Assembly (NCBI RefSeq): GCF_028769735.1
Contig: NC_088175.1
Coordinates: 1,426,001-1,490,000 of the forward strand
Origin: Zonotrichia leucophrys gambelii
Lineage: Eukaryota; Chordata; Aves; Passeriformes; Passerellidae
Direction: 5' to 3'
Length of the DNA stretch: 64,000 nt
Under the pieces are notes generated by a model. The model searched no databases and was not told where the DNA came from. It worked only from the letters and a program-made list of their open reading frames with translations. Below are positions 50,516-62,205 of this stretch, one piece after another (positions within the stretch are counted from its first letter, which is position 1; each line of letters opens with the position of its first letter). Made by a program: the position numbers and the translations under genes.

Positions 50516-51267
50516 GATCTTGATTAATTCCTCAGGTTAATCAATTTGAAGAAATAGAGGGCTTTTTTTAACCTGGACCCACCTGGTAGCACAGGTCCAG
50601 AGCTGTACTTGAAAACACTGCAGATGGAGCAAGGGAAAGGAGCAGACAAGGTAAGTTGGAGCTTTCCAGGTGATGGAGGCAGGATTTCAGGGAAATGCAC
50701 CCTTCCTTGAACCACACTGCAGAGCTGGCAGCTGGATTGCAGTTGGCTTAGACCCACCCAGCAGCTCCTTCACCAGCTTTCAGATCCCACCAGAAGGATT
50801 TGGGCTGCTCCACCTTCTCCAGGAATGTCTAATTCCCATTCAAAAAGGGAGTTAGAGTGTCCTCACAAGGTGTGTTGGCCTTGGCTCCCTTTTATATAAG
50901 CCTTTTTTTTTTGTTTTTGGAAATAGGAGAGCTGCCTTCCCTTGCCTCCTTGGCCTGAAATTACACAAGCTTAGCCAAAGCTGGCAAATGGATTTTAAAA
51001 GTTTTAAGTGGTATAACCAATATCCAATACTGCAATAACACAGATCTCATTTTCTTTGGAAATAATGCTACAAGGCTGTACAATATAAAATTTCCATAAA
51101 GATGTCTGCAAAAAATACTATTAATTTTCACATCTTGGAGTGCACTGTACAAAAGTAATTTACATTTTTGTCATGCTAATGTGGAAGGCAGATTTATGTC
51201 AGATCCAGGATTTAGAGAGACACAGGATACTCCAGTGCAGACGTGTGTGCTATTTCCTGCTCCTGAA

Positions 51268-51297
51268 AATACATAATACATAAATACATAAATACAT
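51268..51297. repeat. Short (AATACATA)n repeat
   Basis: ATACATAATACATAAATACA and further AATACAT units. Confidence 0.75.
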
Positions 51298-52100
51298 TTC
51301 CTGCCCCATAAAATACACCCAATTTCCAGAGCACAGACACTCGGAACAGGGTTCACCTACAAAGCCTCTGTCTGCATCTGAACTCACCCTCCAGGAGCCC
51401 TGCACAGCGGAGGGAGGAAGACAAAGGCACTTGGAAGGTGTGAGTCATTTCTTTCACCTGCAGCTGGATGTTAAAGCAGGTCAGACAAGCTGTACCCTGA
51501 GCTGCCTGCTTGTCTCTGGTGTCTGCACAGCCAGCTCCGTGCCTGTCGCCTCTGAGCAGACACCCTCCATGGATGGTGGGATGGAGGAGTCAAATCCCCA
51601 CCTCTGGCAGTGAAAATGTCAGGGTTTGGTGCAGAGGGTGTAAAAAAGCCTCCTGTAGCTATTCTCTGCGTGTGTGTGTGTGTTTTGCACCCTTCATCTG
51701 ATGCTGGTTTTATTTCCACCTCAGGGTGTTGGGGTATTGCCAATTTCTGGCTGGGATGAATTCCCCACAGCCTCAGGGCCCAGCCAGTCCTTACAGACAA
51801 ACTTTATTCTTCCAAAAGCTGCAGAGGGAGGACAAGCCATGACTGCCCAGGAGACCCTGCCAGACTGGTGGCTCTCATTGAAAGCTTGTGGAAAATCAGA
51901 CGGAGCATCCCAGACCCCTCAAAGCCCATCAGAGCAATGGCCTAGGAAGGGTTTGCTGGGTTTGGCAGTGCCAGGGGTGGGAGTGATCCCAGCAGGATCA
52001 GTCCCACAACACCTGGAGTGGGATGAGCTTTGCAGTGCAAAAGCTTAGGTGGATAGAACAGACACATCTCAGGTGGTCTCCAATTTCCTGGATGAACCAC

Positions 52101-52504
52101 TGTGACCATGTTCACAGGGTCTCAGGTTGAGGGAAGAGATGAGGATCTGACTCCATGTTTCAGAAGGCTTGATTTATTATTTTATGATATATATTACATT
52201 AAAACTATACTAAAAGAATAGAAGTAAGAATAGAATAAGAAGAATAGAATAAAGATTTCATCAGAAGGCTAGCTAAGAATAGAATAGAAAGGAATGATAA
52301 AGTTTGTGGCTCAGGTCTCTATCTGAGCCAGCTGACTGTGATTGGCCATTAATTAGAAACAACCACATGAGACCAATCACAGATGCACCTGTTGCATTCC
52401 ACAGCAGCAGATAATCAATGTTTACATTTTGTTCCTGAGGCCTCTTAGCTTCTCAGGAGGAAAAATCTTAAAGAAAGTACTTTCCATAAAAGATGTCTGT
52501 GACA
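52101..52504 (-). mobile_element. Solo LTR, family A copy 3 (long form)
   Basis: On the minus strand it starts TGTCACAGACATC and ends CATGGTCACA, with a perfect AACCAC TSD (52095-52100, 52505-52510). It is longer than copy 2 because of an expanded ATTCT-type run (52218-52258). It lies in KCNH5 sense orientation. Confidence 0.92.
52336..52382. promoter_or_regulatory. Opposed CCAAT-box pair in LTR family A copy 3
   Basis: CTGTGATTGG (52336-52345) and CCAATCACAG (52373-52382). Confidence 0.6.
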
Positions 52505-52996
52505 AACCACCAGCAGGGAAAGGAAACCCACCCCTTCCTTCTTATTCTCACTACACTTCCCAAGAAAACCTTCCAGCAGGGGAATGGAGACTCCCTTCCC
52601 ACAGCCCCTGGGAAACTGGAAACCACCTGGTATGTTCTGCATACCCAGCCTTTTGGTGTTGTAGGACAGATCCTGCTGGGATCACTCCCTTTTGGATCAC
52701 TCCCACCACTGGCACTGCCAAACCCAGCAAACCCTTCCCAGGCCATGGCTCTGATGGACTCAGGGGGCTCTGGGATCTGCATCCCTCAGTCTTTGAGGAC
52801 TGGTCCCCTCTAGGAGCCTTCAGCTGTCAAAACAGGGCATATCTGGGACCCTCTTTTCTGATATTCTGAAAACTAGGACAGTCAAACCCAATTCCTAATG
52901 TATAACCCTTGGTGAAAAGACTTGCTCCAAAATGAACGTGTTTTTAAAATCTAGGCAGGTCCCAGAGAACTAGACTCACTATTAATACTTGATGTT

Positions 52997-53099
52997 AAAA
53001 TGCTTTTAAATCTTATTTTTCAGATTTTCTTTTTCAGAAAGCTCCCAAGATATTACTAATACCTAATGCCAAAATGCTTTTAAATCTTATTTTTCAGAT
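52997..53099. repeat. Tandem duplication, 74-bp period
   Basis: A 29-bp block beginning AAAATGCTTTTAAATC and ending TTTTTCAGAT is exact at 52997-53025 and 53071-53099. The preceding TATTA and AATAC words are also repeated with changes. Confidence 0.9.
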
Positions 53100-54712
53100 G
53101 TTGTTTTTAAAAAACCAAAAAACTTACATTATATTAAAAAATCTCCCTTTTTTGTTTACATTAATTAAAGAGTAAATTTAAAAAGTCAAACTATGAAAGA
53201 CTAGACAGAAATGGATTAATAGGAAATGACCCCACACAAGCCTTTAGGCTGCTTCCCCTAATTCACTCCTGCAAATCTCCATAAACTCTTAGCTCACTTT
53301 ATTAATCTGCACTCCAAGGATGCAGAGTAGATGGTTTGAAATGATGGCTTTATTGTTCTTCTTCTCTGTACACTCCTCAGATAGCTTCACTTTGATGTGA
53401 AGTTCAGCCTCAAAAACAAACTGCTCTAACAACTCTTTTAATTGCTCTCTAGTAAATTCCCCTTAATCCTCCTGTCCCAGGAAGTGTTTTGTGTTAAACC
53501 ACTGCTCCATCTGCGTGTGAGAAAGGAATCTCTGTCCTTGGCTGTGCAGTGAAAATGACTGACTGCTGAGCAATTAGTTAATCTCCAGGATAGGGATGTC
53601 TCACTAAACAGTCTTTCATGCTGGATTTTGGAGGAAAAGAAGATTTCTGCAGGTTAGTCTTCCAGCTGCTTGAAAGAAACAGTAAATAATAGCCTTTCTG
53701 CAAATTTCCATTGATCCTCACTTCACAGACACAGTAACAGCAAAAGCTTCCTACCAAGCACATTTTAATTTTGCTTTGGAGAAACTGTATTCACATATAT
53801 TCTTCCTCAGCAACTATTGAATTGACCTGCAAAAGATGTGAAGATTTCCAATCCAAGTAACAAAGTGATGTTGCTTCAAGCAAATGAGAATTATTTCCAT
53901 GATGCTGAAAAAGCCCTTTTAAGGGTTATTTAGTAGCACTTTATGTGCAAGGAAGAGGTTAATTCTTTTATGATGACTTAATAAAGATCTTTGTCCCCCC
54001 AAGTTGCTCATCTAAAGAAAAATCAGGACATGTAATGAGGAAGACACCCTTCAGAAGAGCACAACAGTAGCAAATAACTGATTTCCAAAGTCCAGAAATT
54101 CCATCATCTCCTTACTGCTTGTCCTACTGTTTAGAAATTGATTACTGTAGGTCAAATTTTAATCTGGTTCCATTTCATGTTCACAATCAATTCTCACAGC
54201 ACCTGAGTACTCTTGCAGAGAGACATCTGTGCATGCTGGCAGCCAATTAGGCTGATCTGCATTTGTGAAAAAACATGAATATTAAGAAGAAAGTGATTGA
54301 GAGTTTGACCCATCCTCTTCATACTGAGTATGGATCTGAAGTCATCCTGGTTTCATTTAGAACATGTCAGGATGGAAGAAGAAAGAGGAGAGAAGGGGGC
54401 AGAGATCCAAGTCTAATTTTCACATCCCTGGAGCATCGTGGCCAAACTCAGAGAGCAGCAGGCTGGGATTCACAGGGATGGATTATCCTGCTGGCCTGAC
54501 CTTCAGCCAAGTGGGAAGTCCTGCACAAATCACTCTTCATGTCTCCATCTCCCCCGGTGTAACACAGGATAATAACACTGCCCTCATTTCCCCAATTAAC
54601 TGGAAATCCCTCTGTCACTGCTAACTATTTACAACTGAGAGACTAAAACCCATGGCTGACAGCAGAGAGAGGTCACTGTGCTGGCCTCTTGCCAAAACTG
54701 AGGCAGTTCATT

Positions 54713-54745
54713 AAAAAAACAAAAACAAAAACAAAAACAAAAACA
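54713..54745. repeat. (AAAAAC)n simple repeat
   Basis: Five hexamer units in a row. Confidence 0.9.
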
Positions 54746-55665
54746 GGCACAGAAAGAATGCACATAGGTGTGCTCAGGGTTTCAGCTCAAGATCAAGGGC
54801 CCAGAGCATGCTGCCCTGAGACATTCAGGGCCGTGCACAATGGATGTACAGTGCTACATGAAGTCCTGGTCTCATCCCCTGAGACTTCAATCTCAGATTG
54901 ATTAAAGGCACTGACATCTACTGACACCTACTCTGCAAGGAAGGATCAGTCAGATCACTCAGCTGGCCTGATGGATTCTTTAACAATGTGATTACGCCTT
55001 CAGCCAAGTGTGGGCTGAGCTATGGAGTCAGATTTCCAGAAGAAATGCCAAAACCTTCTCCTCCCTTGGCAAAATTGCACAATTTTCCACCAACTACAAG
55101 AGCATTATCTGAGAGCAGTTCAGTTTCCTGAATTTTTTTGTTCTTTCAGTCACTCAGGCCTGAGCACCTCCTGCCCAGAGATGCCTCCACCTTTTGATAT
55201 CCCGGGGGAAAACAGCTCATGGATTTCCTGTGGCTGCAGGTTCAGCTGTTGTCTCTGCTGTCTGCTGGGCTCTATTTGTCTGCTTGGAAAGGGATGCTGA
55301 AGAAGGGCACTGTGCTCCTTTGGAAGTGGGGAGCTTTTCCACTGATTTTAAATGAGACTCTGGAATTGGAATTGATCGCTTATTTTTGTTGCTTTCTCAC
55401 TCAGTATTTTCTGTTTTCTTTGCTGTAACCAAACAGCAGATGCTTTAGCATGTTGCAGAGCAGACAGATTCAGAACGATTTCTGCAATAGTATCCAAGTG
55501 AGGAAAATGCTCCTTCCATATATAAAATCATTTCAATCAATAAACCAGAAAGGCAACTTTGTTTATGAATTTATGGTGGGTTTCAGCCATGATCTGTTGC
55601 TGCTTGGCCTTGTAAGATCAGTCTGTTGTAGAGTGAAGTATTGATCTGTGTGGCCTCAGAAGGAT

Positions 55666-55681
55666 TGTGACCATGGTCACA
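55666..55681. repeat. 16-bp perfect palindrome
   Basis: TGTGACCATGGTCACA, self-complementary. Confidence 0.85.
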
Positions 55682-58310
55682 GCTCCTCTGGGGCTCCTGT
55701 CACAGCTGGGAGCAAAGAAGCCCAGCTTTAGCCTCCTAACTCCTTTTCAGAACCCTAAATCCTACAATGAACTCAATAAAAAGACAAAACTGGATAGGAG
55801 AGCTGAAATAATGCATTGAATCAGAGTCTAATCTGTTTTCTGTATATAACACTGAGTTGGTTAAACATGGGGAAACAGCAGAGGACAATTTGAGTCTGAC
55901 TGCTGCTGCAGTGTAACTGTTACTGAGCAGTGTCTTGTGGGCACCCCTGTTCCCTCTCACTGGTCAGGGTTATCACTTTGGGATTTAAACTCACACCTTC
56001 TATCACTCCCTGACAACCTTCCCATGTAAACAAGTCTAATCTGGACTGGGCATTTTGTGGGTGAGCAAACTACTTGCAGATGTGCTCTTCATGGAGAGTA
56101 TCACATAGCCATCTCTCCTTCCCCTTTCTCTTTTTTTCCTTGAAGATGCAATTATTAGAGAGCAAAGGGCAAGGAACATATTTCTCCTATTTCTTTTTCT
56201 GGCATTAAGGCAGAGGGAAAAGCAGAATTCTCTTGACAGGATTTCTTGGTTTTTTTTCCATTTTGCAGATGTTTCTTTCTCCTGCAAGATGGGAAGCTGA
56301 GGTACTTACAGAGGGGGAAAGAGGAGCCCTGCAGATGGCTAAAAACCCAAGCCCATTACACCCAAGATCTTTCACTGCATGTGGAAGTGAATCCCAGCAA
56401 AGACAGCCTCCATCCACTCTAACCAGACCATCTCATGACATTCAGAGAACCCCATGATGTAAGGAGATGGTGACATGTGGCACCACTATGACCACGTTGT
56501 CACTGCCAACCCTGCCAGCACATCAGCATCAGGTACCCCAGGGTTTAGGAGCTTCCCACTGCCTCCCAGCCCAGCTGAGGGGTGCTGTGCTCACTGCCAG
56601 ACAGTTTCCTCTTCCACAGCACAGCTCCCAACTCCATCAGCCAGCCTGGGTCCTTGCAAACTTATATTGACTGGCTGCTGGATCAATATCTGCTATTGGC
56701 ACTGGCCTAATGACATGTCAGTCAGCAGCACTGCCAATTGATCCACACTCATCTCTGCTGCAGATCACTGTCTCTGCATTTTACCAGGGATGATTAAAAG
56801 AAGAAAACAGCCTTCAGTTCTTCAGGATCTCCTAAGGGGGCCATGCTCCTGGGCAGGGAGAGGGAAACACAGTTCAAAGCCTGCACATGACAGCAGGGTG
56901 GTTTGAGCTTGGGGCACACTGCAGAAACAGGGGAAAAGTGCCAAAAGACTTTACAAGTTGCTCTTCAGCCTGATTTAACGTGGAGCAGAAAATCAATCAC
57001 CAATAACAATATGCAGCAGTAATCCAGCCCTCCCCTGTCCCCGCATTGGAGGAATTTGAATTTACGCAGCCGCCATTGGTGCCAGAGACCAGCACAGGGC
57101 ACAGAGAGGTCGTGCATCCCTGGCCCAGGGTCACTGAGCTGCTCAGTGCATAAGCTGGGGGGATGGAGCCGAGGTTTCCAACCTAAAGCCCCTAAAGTAG
57201 GGAAATCCATACTGCAAAAAGATTAAGCATACAAAGATAGTTTTTAGAAGTAAAAGAAGATTATTAATATAACAACAACCTTTATTTTCACCACTGTCCA
57301 GTCTGGTGTATAGAGTTCTGGATTTGGAATAATTGAAAAGGCTCACCTTTAATTGCAGTTAATTGCTGAAATTAAATCCAGACCAGGACAAATTACTGCT
57401 GCTCAGGTTTTTGTTGCAAGAGGGGTGAGGAAGGAGGCAGAACTATTTCTGTTTATTTAGTGACAAAGGTTGTGCTTTTATTCCAATGAAAAATATCAAA
57501 ATCCTCATGTTTGGCTTCTGGCCAGCCCTGTTTGTGCAGTGTTCCTGCACATCCCCAGCACAAACCCACTCAGAACATGGGCACAGAGGATTTGCAGAAT
57601 TTGTATTTTCTTCTCTGCATTTTTGCCTCTTATTGCTTTTTGCCTGAAGACTAAATGGTCTCACTAAATGCCTAAGAGAGTCTCTCCATTTACAAAGTAA
57701 TACATCAGCAAAAGAATTGCAAATTGTTCCCCAAATATGCTACTCTCTGCTTTAAGTGGAAATTTAAATTAATTGGAATCATTATGGCTTAAGTTTCTTA
57801 ACTTAAATATTACTGTACCAGACTATAAAGTGCCTGAAATTTAATCTGAAGTCTTCAGACCTGAAAAAGCATTTTGCAACTGAAAGACTGTTGATTTTTT
57901 TCCAGCTATATCCACTGGCCCAATAAAAAATAACACCCGTAGCTATCAGCCTTGCTTCTGACATTGAGAACATTCCACCTGGCTTTCAGAAACCTTGGTT
58001 TTATATGGAATGCGCCACCAGCTACTCTGTTGACTTCATCACTTTCAAGGTTTTGTTAATTTATTGAAAAGCTTTTACAGCAGGAGCTTCAATTAGAACA
58101 ATGCACTTCCATTGCCATGCAAGGTAGAACACCCACCACCAGTTTTGTTTGGAAGTGCTAAGTCAGAAATGAAGAAATAACTTAAAAAAACCCAAATGGA
58201 AGGGAATCGGGGCAGCCTCTGTACCTAGAAGAGCCAAGACTCCAGCTTGTATTACAAAACAGGGAGGTAAAAAATGGTGCTAAGTCACTGTCAGATATCC
58301 CTCACCTCAA

Positions 58311-58485
58311 CATAACCAGATTTTTGAGTGTCTGAAGATGCTCAGAGAGTTCTAATGGAAGTTTCCAAACTTTCATTGTTTTCCTAGGAAATCCCAACTA
58401 GATTCTTCTGCTCTTCCATCCACAAACCTGAGCTCTTCAGCTCTCCACCTCCAACATGGTATTTTGTTCTTTTTTTTTCTTGTGT
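58311..58485 (+). repeat. Dispersed duplicate segment, copy 2
   Basis: Partner of 16107-16274 in the same orientation. It carries an extra GCTCAGAGAG after GTCTGAAGAT. A hairpin follows its 3' end within 10 bp. Confidence 0.88.
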
Positions 58486-58492
58486 TTTTCTT

Positions 58493-58524
58493 GACAGTCC
58501 AGCTGCCTGACATGCTGGACTGTC
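58493..58524. repeat. Perfect 11-bp hairpin
   Basis: GACAGTCCAGC (58493-58503), loop TGCCTGACAT, GCTGGACTGTC (58514-58524). The loop and most of the right arm recur at 62339-62361. Confidence 0.9.
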
Positions 58525-61051
58525 ATCCACTGAGGTCCCATCCTGGGATTCTGTGATTCTCTGATCAGGCTGCACTCAGAACTGCTCTCATCTCTCTCTG
58601 TTAGCAATCTCAAAGCTTGCACCATGGTTCTGCTCTCAGTCAACCAATCATGCCAAAATTACCTCAGTTATTTCTTTACAGCCTATTGCCGTATCAGAGA
58701 AGACTGAAGCAGTATGAACCAAACTCAGAACATTCCTGCCAGTGCTCACTCCCTTTCTACAGATCTTCTGGATGAAACCTAAGTTCAAATGACCACTGAT
58801 CATATCCCAGTGCCCACCTTACCCATGGAATGCCCTGCAAAGGAAGCCACAGGGATGCTGCCAGGGAGAATGAGCTGGGGCAATTCAGCAACACAGAGAC
58901 ACAGCACAAAAACCACTGGCAGGGTGACCTGACAATTCTTTTAATTTGAAATCAAGACTTGGAAAGGATTAACACCTCTGAAAGACAGGGTCAGCCCACT
59001 GTGCAATAGATCTGAAATAACTCATTTGAACCATTGGGAAATCCAAATTTGATAGGAAAAGAAGGCCAAAAGGTTATTTAAACTTTTAATATCTACTTCA
59101 TTTAACTACAGAAAGCTTGGTGGAATAACCTTAAAAAGCATCCCAGGGATTCTTCAAGTGAAACATCTCACCCAGCAAGAGCAAAGCTTTTCCCAGTTGG
59201 GAGCTCTTGGTTGGCAGTGTGTGATTAAGGAGTGCTGGCTGTTGGAACATGCTGAAATTGCCTTTAATATGATGCCAGTCACTGCTTCAGTGGGGAGGAA
59301 CCACTTGGGGAGAAAAAAAAGACCCAATACAAGCATGCAAACATTAAGGAGTATGCTGTGAAGAAGAAATTTATCATGAAGAGGATGTGCTGCTTTCACC
59401 TAAAAGTTTTCCCTTTAGCCTTAAGTGTCTGGCATAGCTCTGCCACTGAGGGTGCTTTAGCTCAGGAGACTGAAGGAATTACAGCTTTTTAGAGACATTT
59501 GTAATTGTCAGCAGAGCAGGGGCCTTCTATTTATAGCCGGATCAAATTAAATTAATTTTTAGAGAGCAAAGACACTATTTCAAAGATTCTGCTAATGTTT
59601 CCTCATACTTAACTGTGCACCAGAGAAGAGCTCTTCCTTTCTGGTGCAGAGTCAAGGGAAATCACCCACAGCTGGGCAAGCCAGGAGGCGAGCTACCCAC
59701 CAGCTAGTGCGCTCCCTACCACAGCACAGAAACACAGCACCAGCCATGTGAAAATTCAGAGTGCTGCTCCCTGTGTGAAAATTCAGAGTGCTGCTCCCTG
59801 AAGCCGCCTGTGCAGAGATGGAGCTGCTGATGACAGCCGTGGCACAGCACTCCTGGACAGCACCACGGGGCTGCCTATGTGACACACATCCCCTGAGGAT
59901 GAAGTGCTCTTCCTGTCCCCAAAGGGAGCACTGCATTTTCTCCCAGCTCAGGAGATGTCACTTGAGGCACTTGGCAAGTGGGAACTCTGCAGAGCTTTGC
60001 ATTTATTTCTGAAGGCCTCCTCCCCCCACAGGAGGAAGAGGCAGCACAGGAGAGTTACTGGTGGGCTTATGGGGATGGCATGAGCAGATGGTGTGGTGAA
60101 GAGCCATTTCCTTCCCACTTGCACACTGACTGCATTAAGTCAATCTCTGGGCTTTCATGGCAATGAGCTGAGGCTGTGCTGTGAAGGGTTTTAACAATCT
60201 GACCATTTCCTGCTTGTGGGTATCATTCTGTTGGGTCTCCCCATTTTATTTACTCTCAGGGAAGCTCCTTCCATTTTCCTCATGTGCTTCTTGGTGATCT
60301 CCCCTGCTATCTGTATGGCAGCCACTGCCTCTGTGCCAGCTGTGGATCTCTGTAAAGCTCACCAGCAGTGTTTTTGTTCCCATCCATGCACTCAGGCACT
60401 GACACAGGATGCTCCATAGGGGCTGAGCCTGCTGGTTCTGCAGAGCCTTTGCTTATCTCATTGCTCCAGACCTAAACAAATTAGTTTGTAATCCTCACTA
60501 TTGTATGCTCTGGAAAACCTGGCTTTAAAACTGATCAGAAATTACTTCATGTAAAACTAGACTCAATCCCCTCTTCCTGTCTGGAGCTAGAAGAAAACCC
60601 CGTACCTGCACAAATAACAGGTCTTTGCAATCAATAATATTGATAATTCTGTATTTGCCTATTTTTGGCCATGCTTCACTCTGTTTACACACAGTTTGTA
60701 TTGCTTTCTACCACTCCCTGTGCACACACAATTAATGAAACACCAGCTGGTGCAAGATAAACACTGCTGCAGGGATGTAAAAAGATACTACACAAAAGTA
60801 CAGATCTCTACCTCTGTTATTTTCCATCTCAGATGCTGTGTTTGCCTTCCAGAGCTCCTTCAGAGCTCAGAAACTTTGGCTAAAGCATCTCCCTGGTTTT
60901 CTCCTAGATTTTTTTTTTTCTGAGGTCCAAAAAATCCAGCTAACTCCAAGCTTTCCACACAAGACAGCAGTTCTTCAGTCACCTTCTCCCAGGGAAGCCT
61001 TGTCCAGGAGCCTGACTCTCCTCAGTGGGGTTTGTCACTCACCTTAGATGC
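58525..61051. other. KCNH5 intron stretch, nothing coding recognised
   Basis: Only a 27-bp tandem repeat (59747-59800) stands out. Confidence 0.5.
59747..59800. repeat. 27-bp tandem repeat, two exact copies
   Basis: The unit begins TGTGAAAATTCAGAG and ends CTGCTCCCTG, at 59747-59773 and 59774-59800. Confidence 0.92.
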
Positions 61052-61742
61052 TGTTAGGGGTGTTGGGAAGGATGAAAGTTTGATAAGAAAGTCTCACAGA
61101 TATGTATGTTTAGCAGAAAGATTTTCAAATGTAGAGTCTGATGAAGGAATAGAAACAGAAGCAAGTTTTGATATAGAAGAAAAAACTGCTGAGGCAGTTT
61201 TACTGGATAACCAAGGAGGCAAAGGGTGTGTTAGTTAGAAGGAGTTTTTATGGCTTAGAGCAAAGGATAAACCCACCTCAAACACGAAAATGTTTTTACC
61301 AAGCAGAAAAAGAGCACAGGCAAACATGTCAGCAAAGTTGCAACTAGGAAAAAAGTCTCAGAATTTTCCACTGCAAGAAAACTGAAAAACAACTTCTAGC
61401 TTAAGCTGTAATGTACTAACTTTTAGTGATTGGAGAATAGTAACATGAATATGGCAATGACAGCAGTTATGATAGGCTCATATAGAAAACAGTTAAGGTA
61501 TAGATTGGTTCTACTATATGAAGATGCTCAGCAAAGTATATAATGCATTGTGACCAAAATAAAAGTATATAATGCATTTGTAACCTAAACTCAGGGTGTC
61601 CAGGCCTGTCTGCAGCTGGTGCTGACAGCTGTAGGCACAGCTCTGTCACCCACCACCCTGGGCTGCTGTAACCTCTTGGATACAATAAACTGCATTTTGA
61701 AGAGCTGCCTGGAGTCCCACATCTCTCATTCAGGCTCTTACA
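61052..61742 (+). mobile_element. ERV LTR-like block, plus orientation
   Basis: It starts TGTTAGGGGTGTTGGG and ends CAGGCTCTTACA, with ATACAATAAACTGC about 60 bp before the end and a direct pair of AAGTATATAATGCATT words (61535-61577). Its 5' part resembles that of the minus-strand block 107-821. No TSD was identified and a CR1 piece begins shortly after. Confidence 0.5.
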
Positions 61743-61785
61743 CTGGGGACAAATGTGCACCTGTGTTGGATGTTAGCACCATGAA

Positions 61786-62205
61786 GGTGCTCAGAGGCTG
61801 CAGCACCTCACCTGTGATGACAGGCAGAGAGAGCTGGGCTGGTTCAGCCTGGACAAGGCTCCAGGCAGACAGACCTGAGAGCCCCTTCCAGCATCCAAAG
61901 GGGCTACAAGAGAGCTGGAGAAGGAATTTTGACAGGGGCACACAGTAACAGGACAAGGGGAAATGGCTTTATGCAGAAAGGTTTAGATTCAATTTAAGGA
62001 AGAAATCTTCCCTGGGAGAAGGATTTGCACATGGTTGCCCAGAGAAGCTGTGGATGCTCCACCTATGGAAGTGTTCAAGGCCTCACTGGATGGGCCTCAG
62101 AACAACCTGATGTAGTAAAAGGTGTCCCTGCCCATGGCAGGGGGTGTGGAAATGATCTTCAAAGCCAAACTGACCCAAACTATTCAGTGATTCTGTAATT
62201 CTGTG
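61786..62205 (+). mobile_element. CR1 LINE 3' end, plus orientation
   Basis: GGTTCAGCCTGGACAAGG, CAGTAACAGGACAAGGGG, GGTTGCCCAGAGAAGCTGTG, GTTCAAGGCC, CCTGCCCATGGCAGGG and AACTATTCAGTGATTCTG are in CR1 order. This is the longest CR1 fragment in the window. Confidence 0.92.

Larger units (their letters stand above)
45433..52094. other. KCNH5 intron stretch, mostly unique
   Basis: No exon recognised. It contains the CT microsatellite, CR1 pieces at 47.0 and 50.5 kb, a G/A-rich run (50056-50085) and the left arm of the inverted repeat. Confidence 0.5.
51895..52800. repeat. Imperfect long inverted repeat bracketing a solo LTR
   Basis: Left arm 51895-52092, right arm 52607-52800, in opposite orientation. 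Shared blocks are GGAAGGGTTTGCTGGGTTTG, GCAGTGCCAG, GGTGGGAGTGATC, CCAGCAGGATC, ACAACACC and CAGGTGGT.TCCA.TTTCC. The right arm carries a 14-15 bp internal repeat of the GGAGTGATCC part. The spacer holds the LTR at 52101-52504. Confidence 0.85.
52511..58310. other. KCNH5 intron stretch, mostly unique
   Basis: No exon recognised on the minus strand. It holds the right arm of the inverted repeat, a 74-bp-period duplication, an (AAAAAC)n run and a 16-bp palindrome. Confidence 0.5.
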
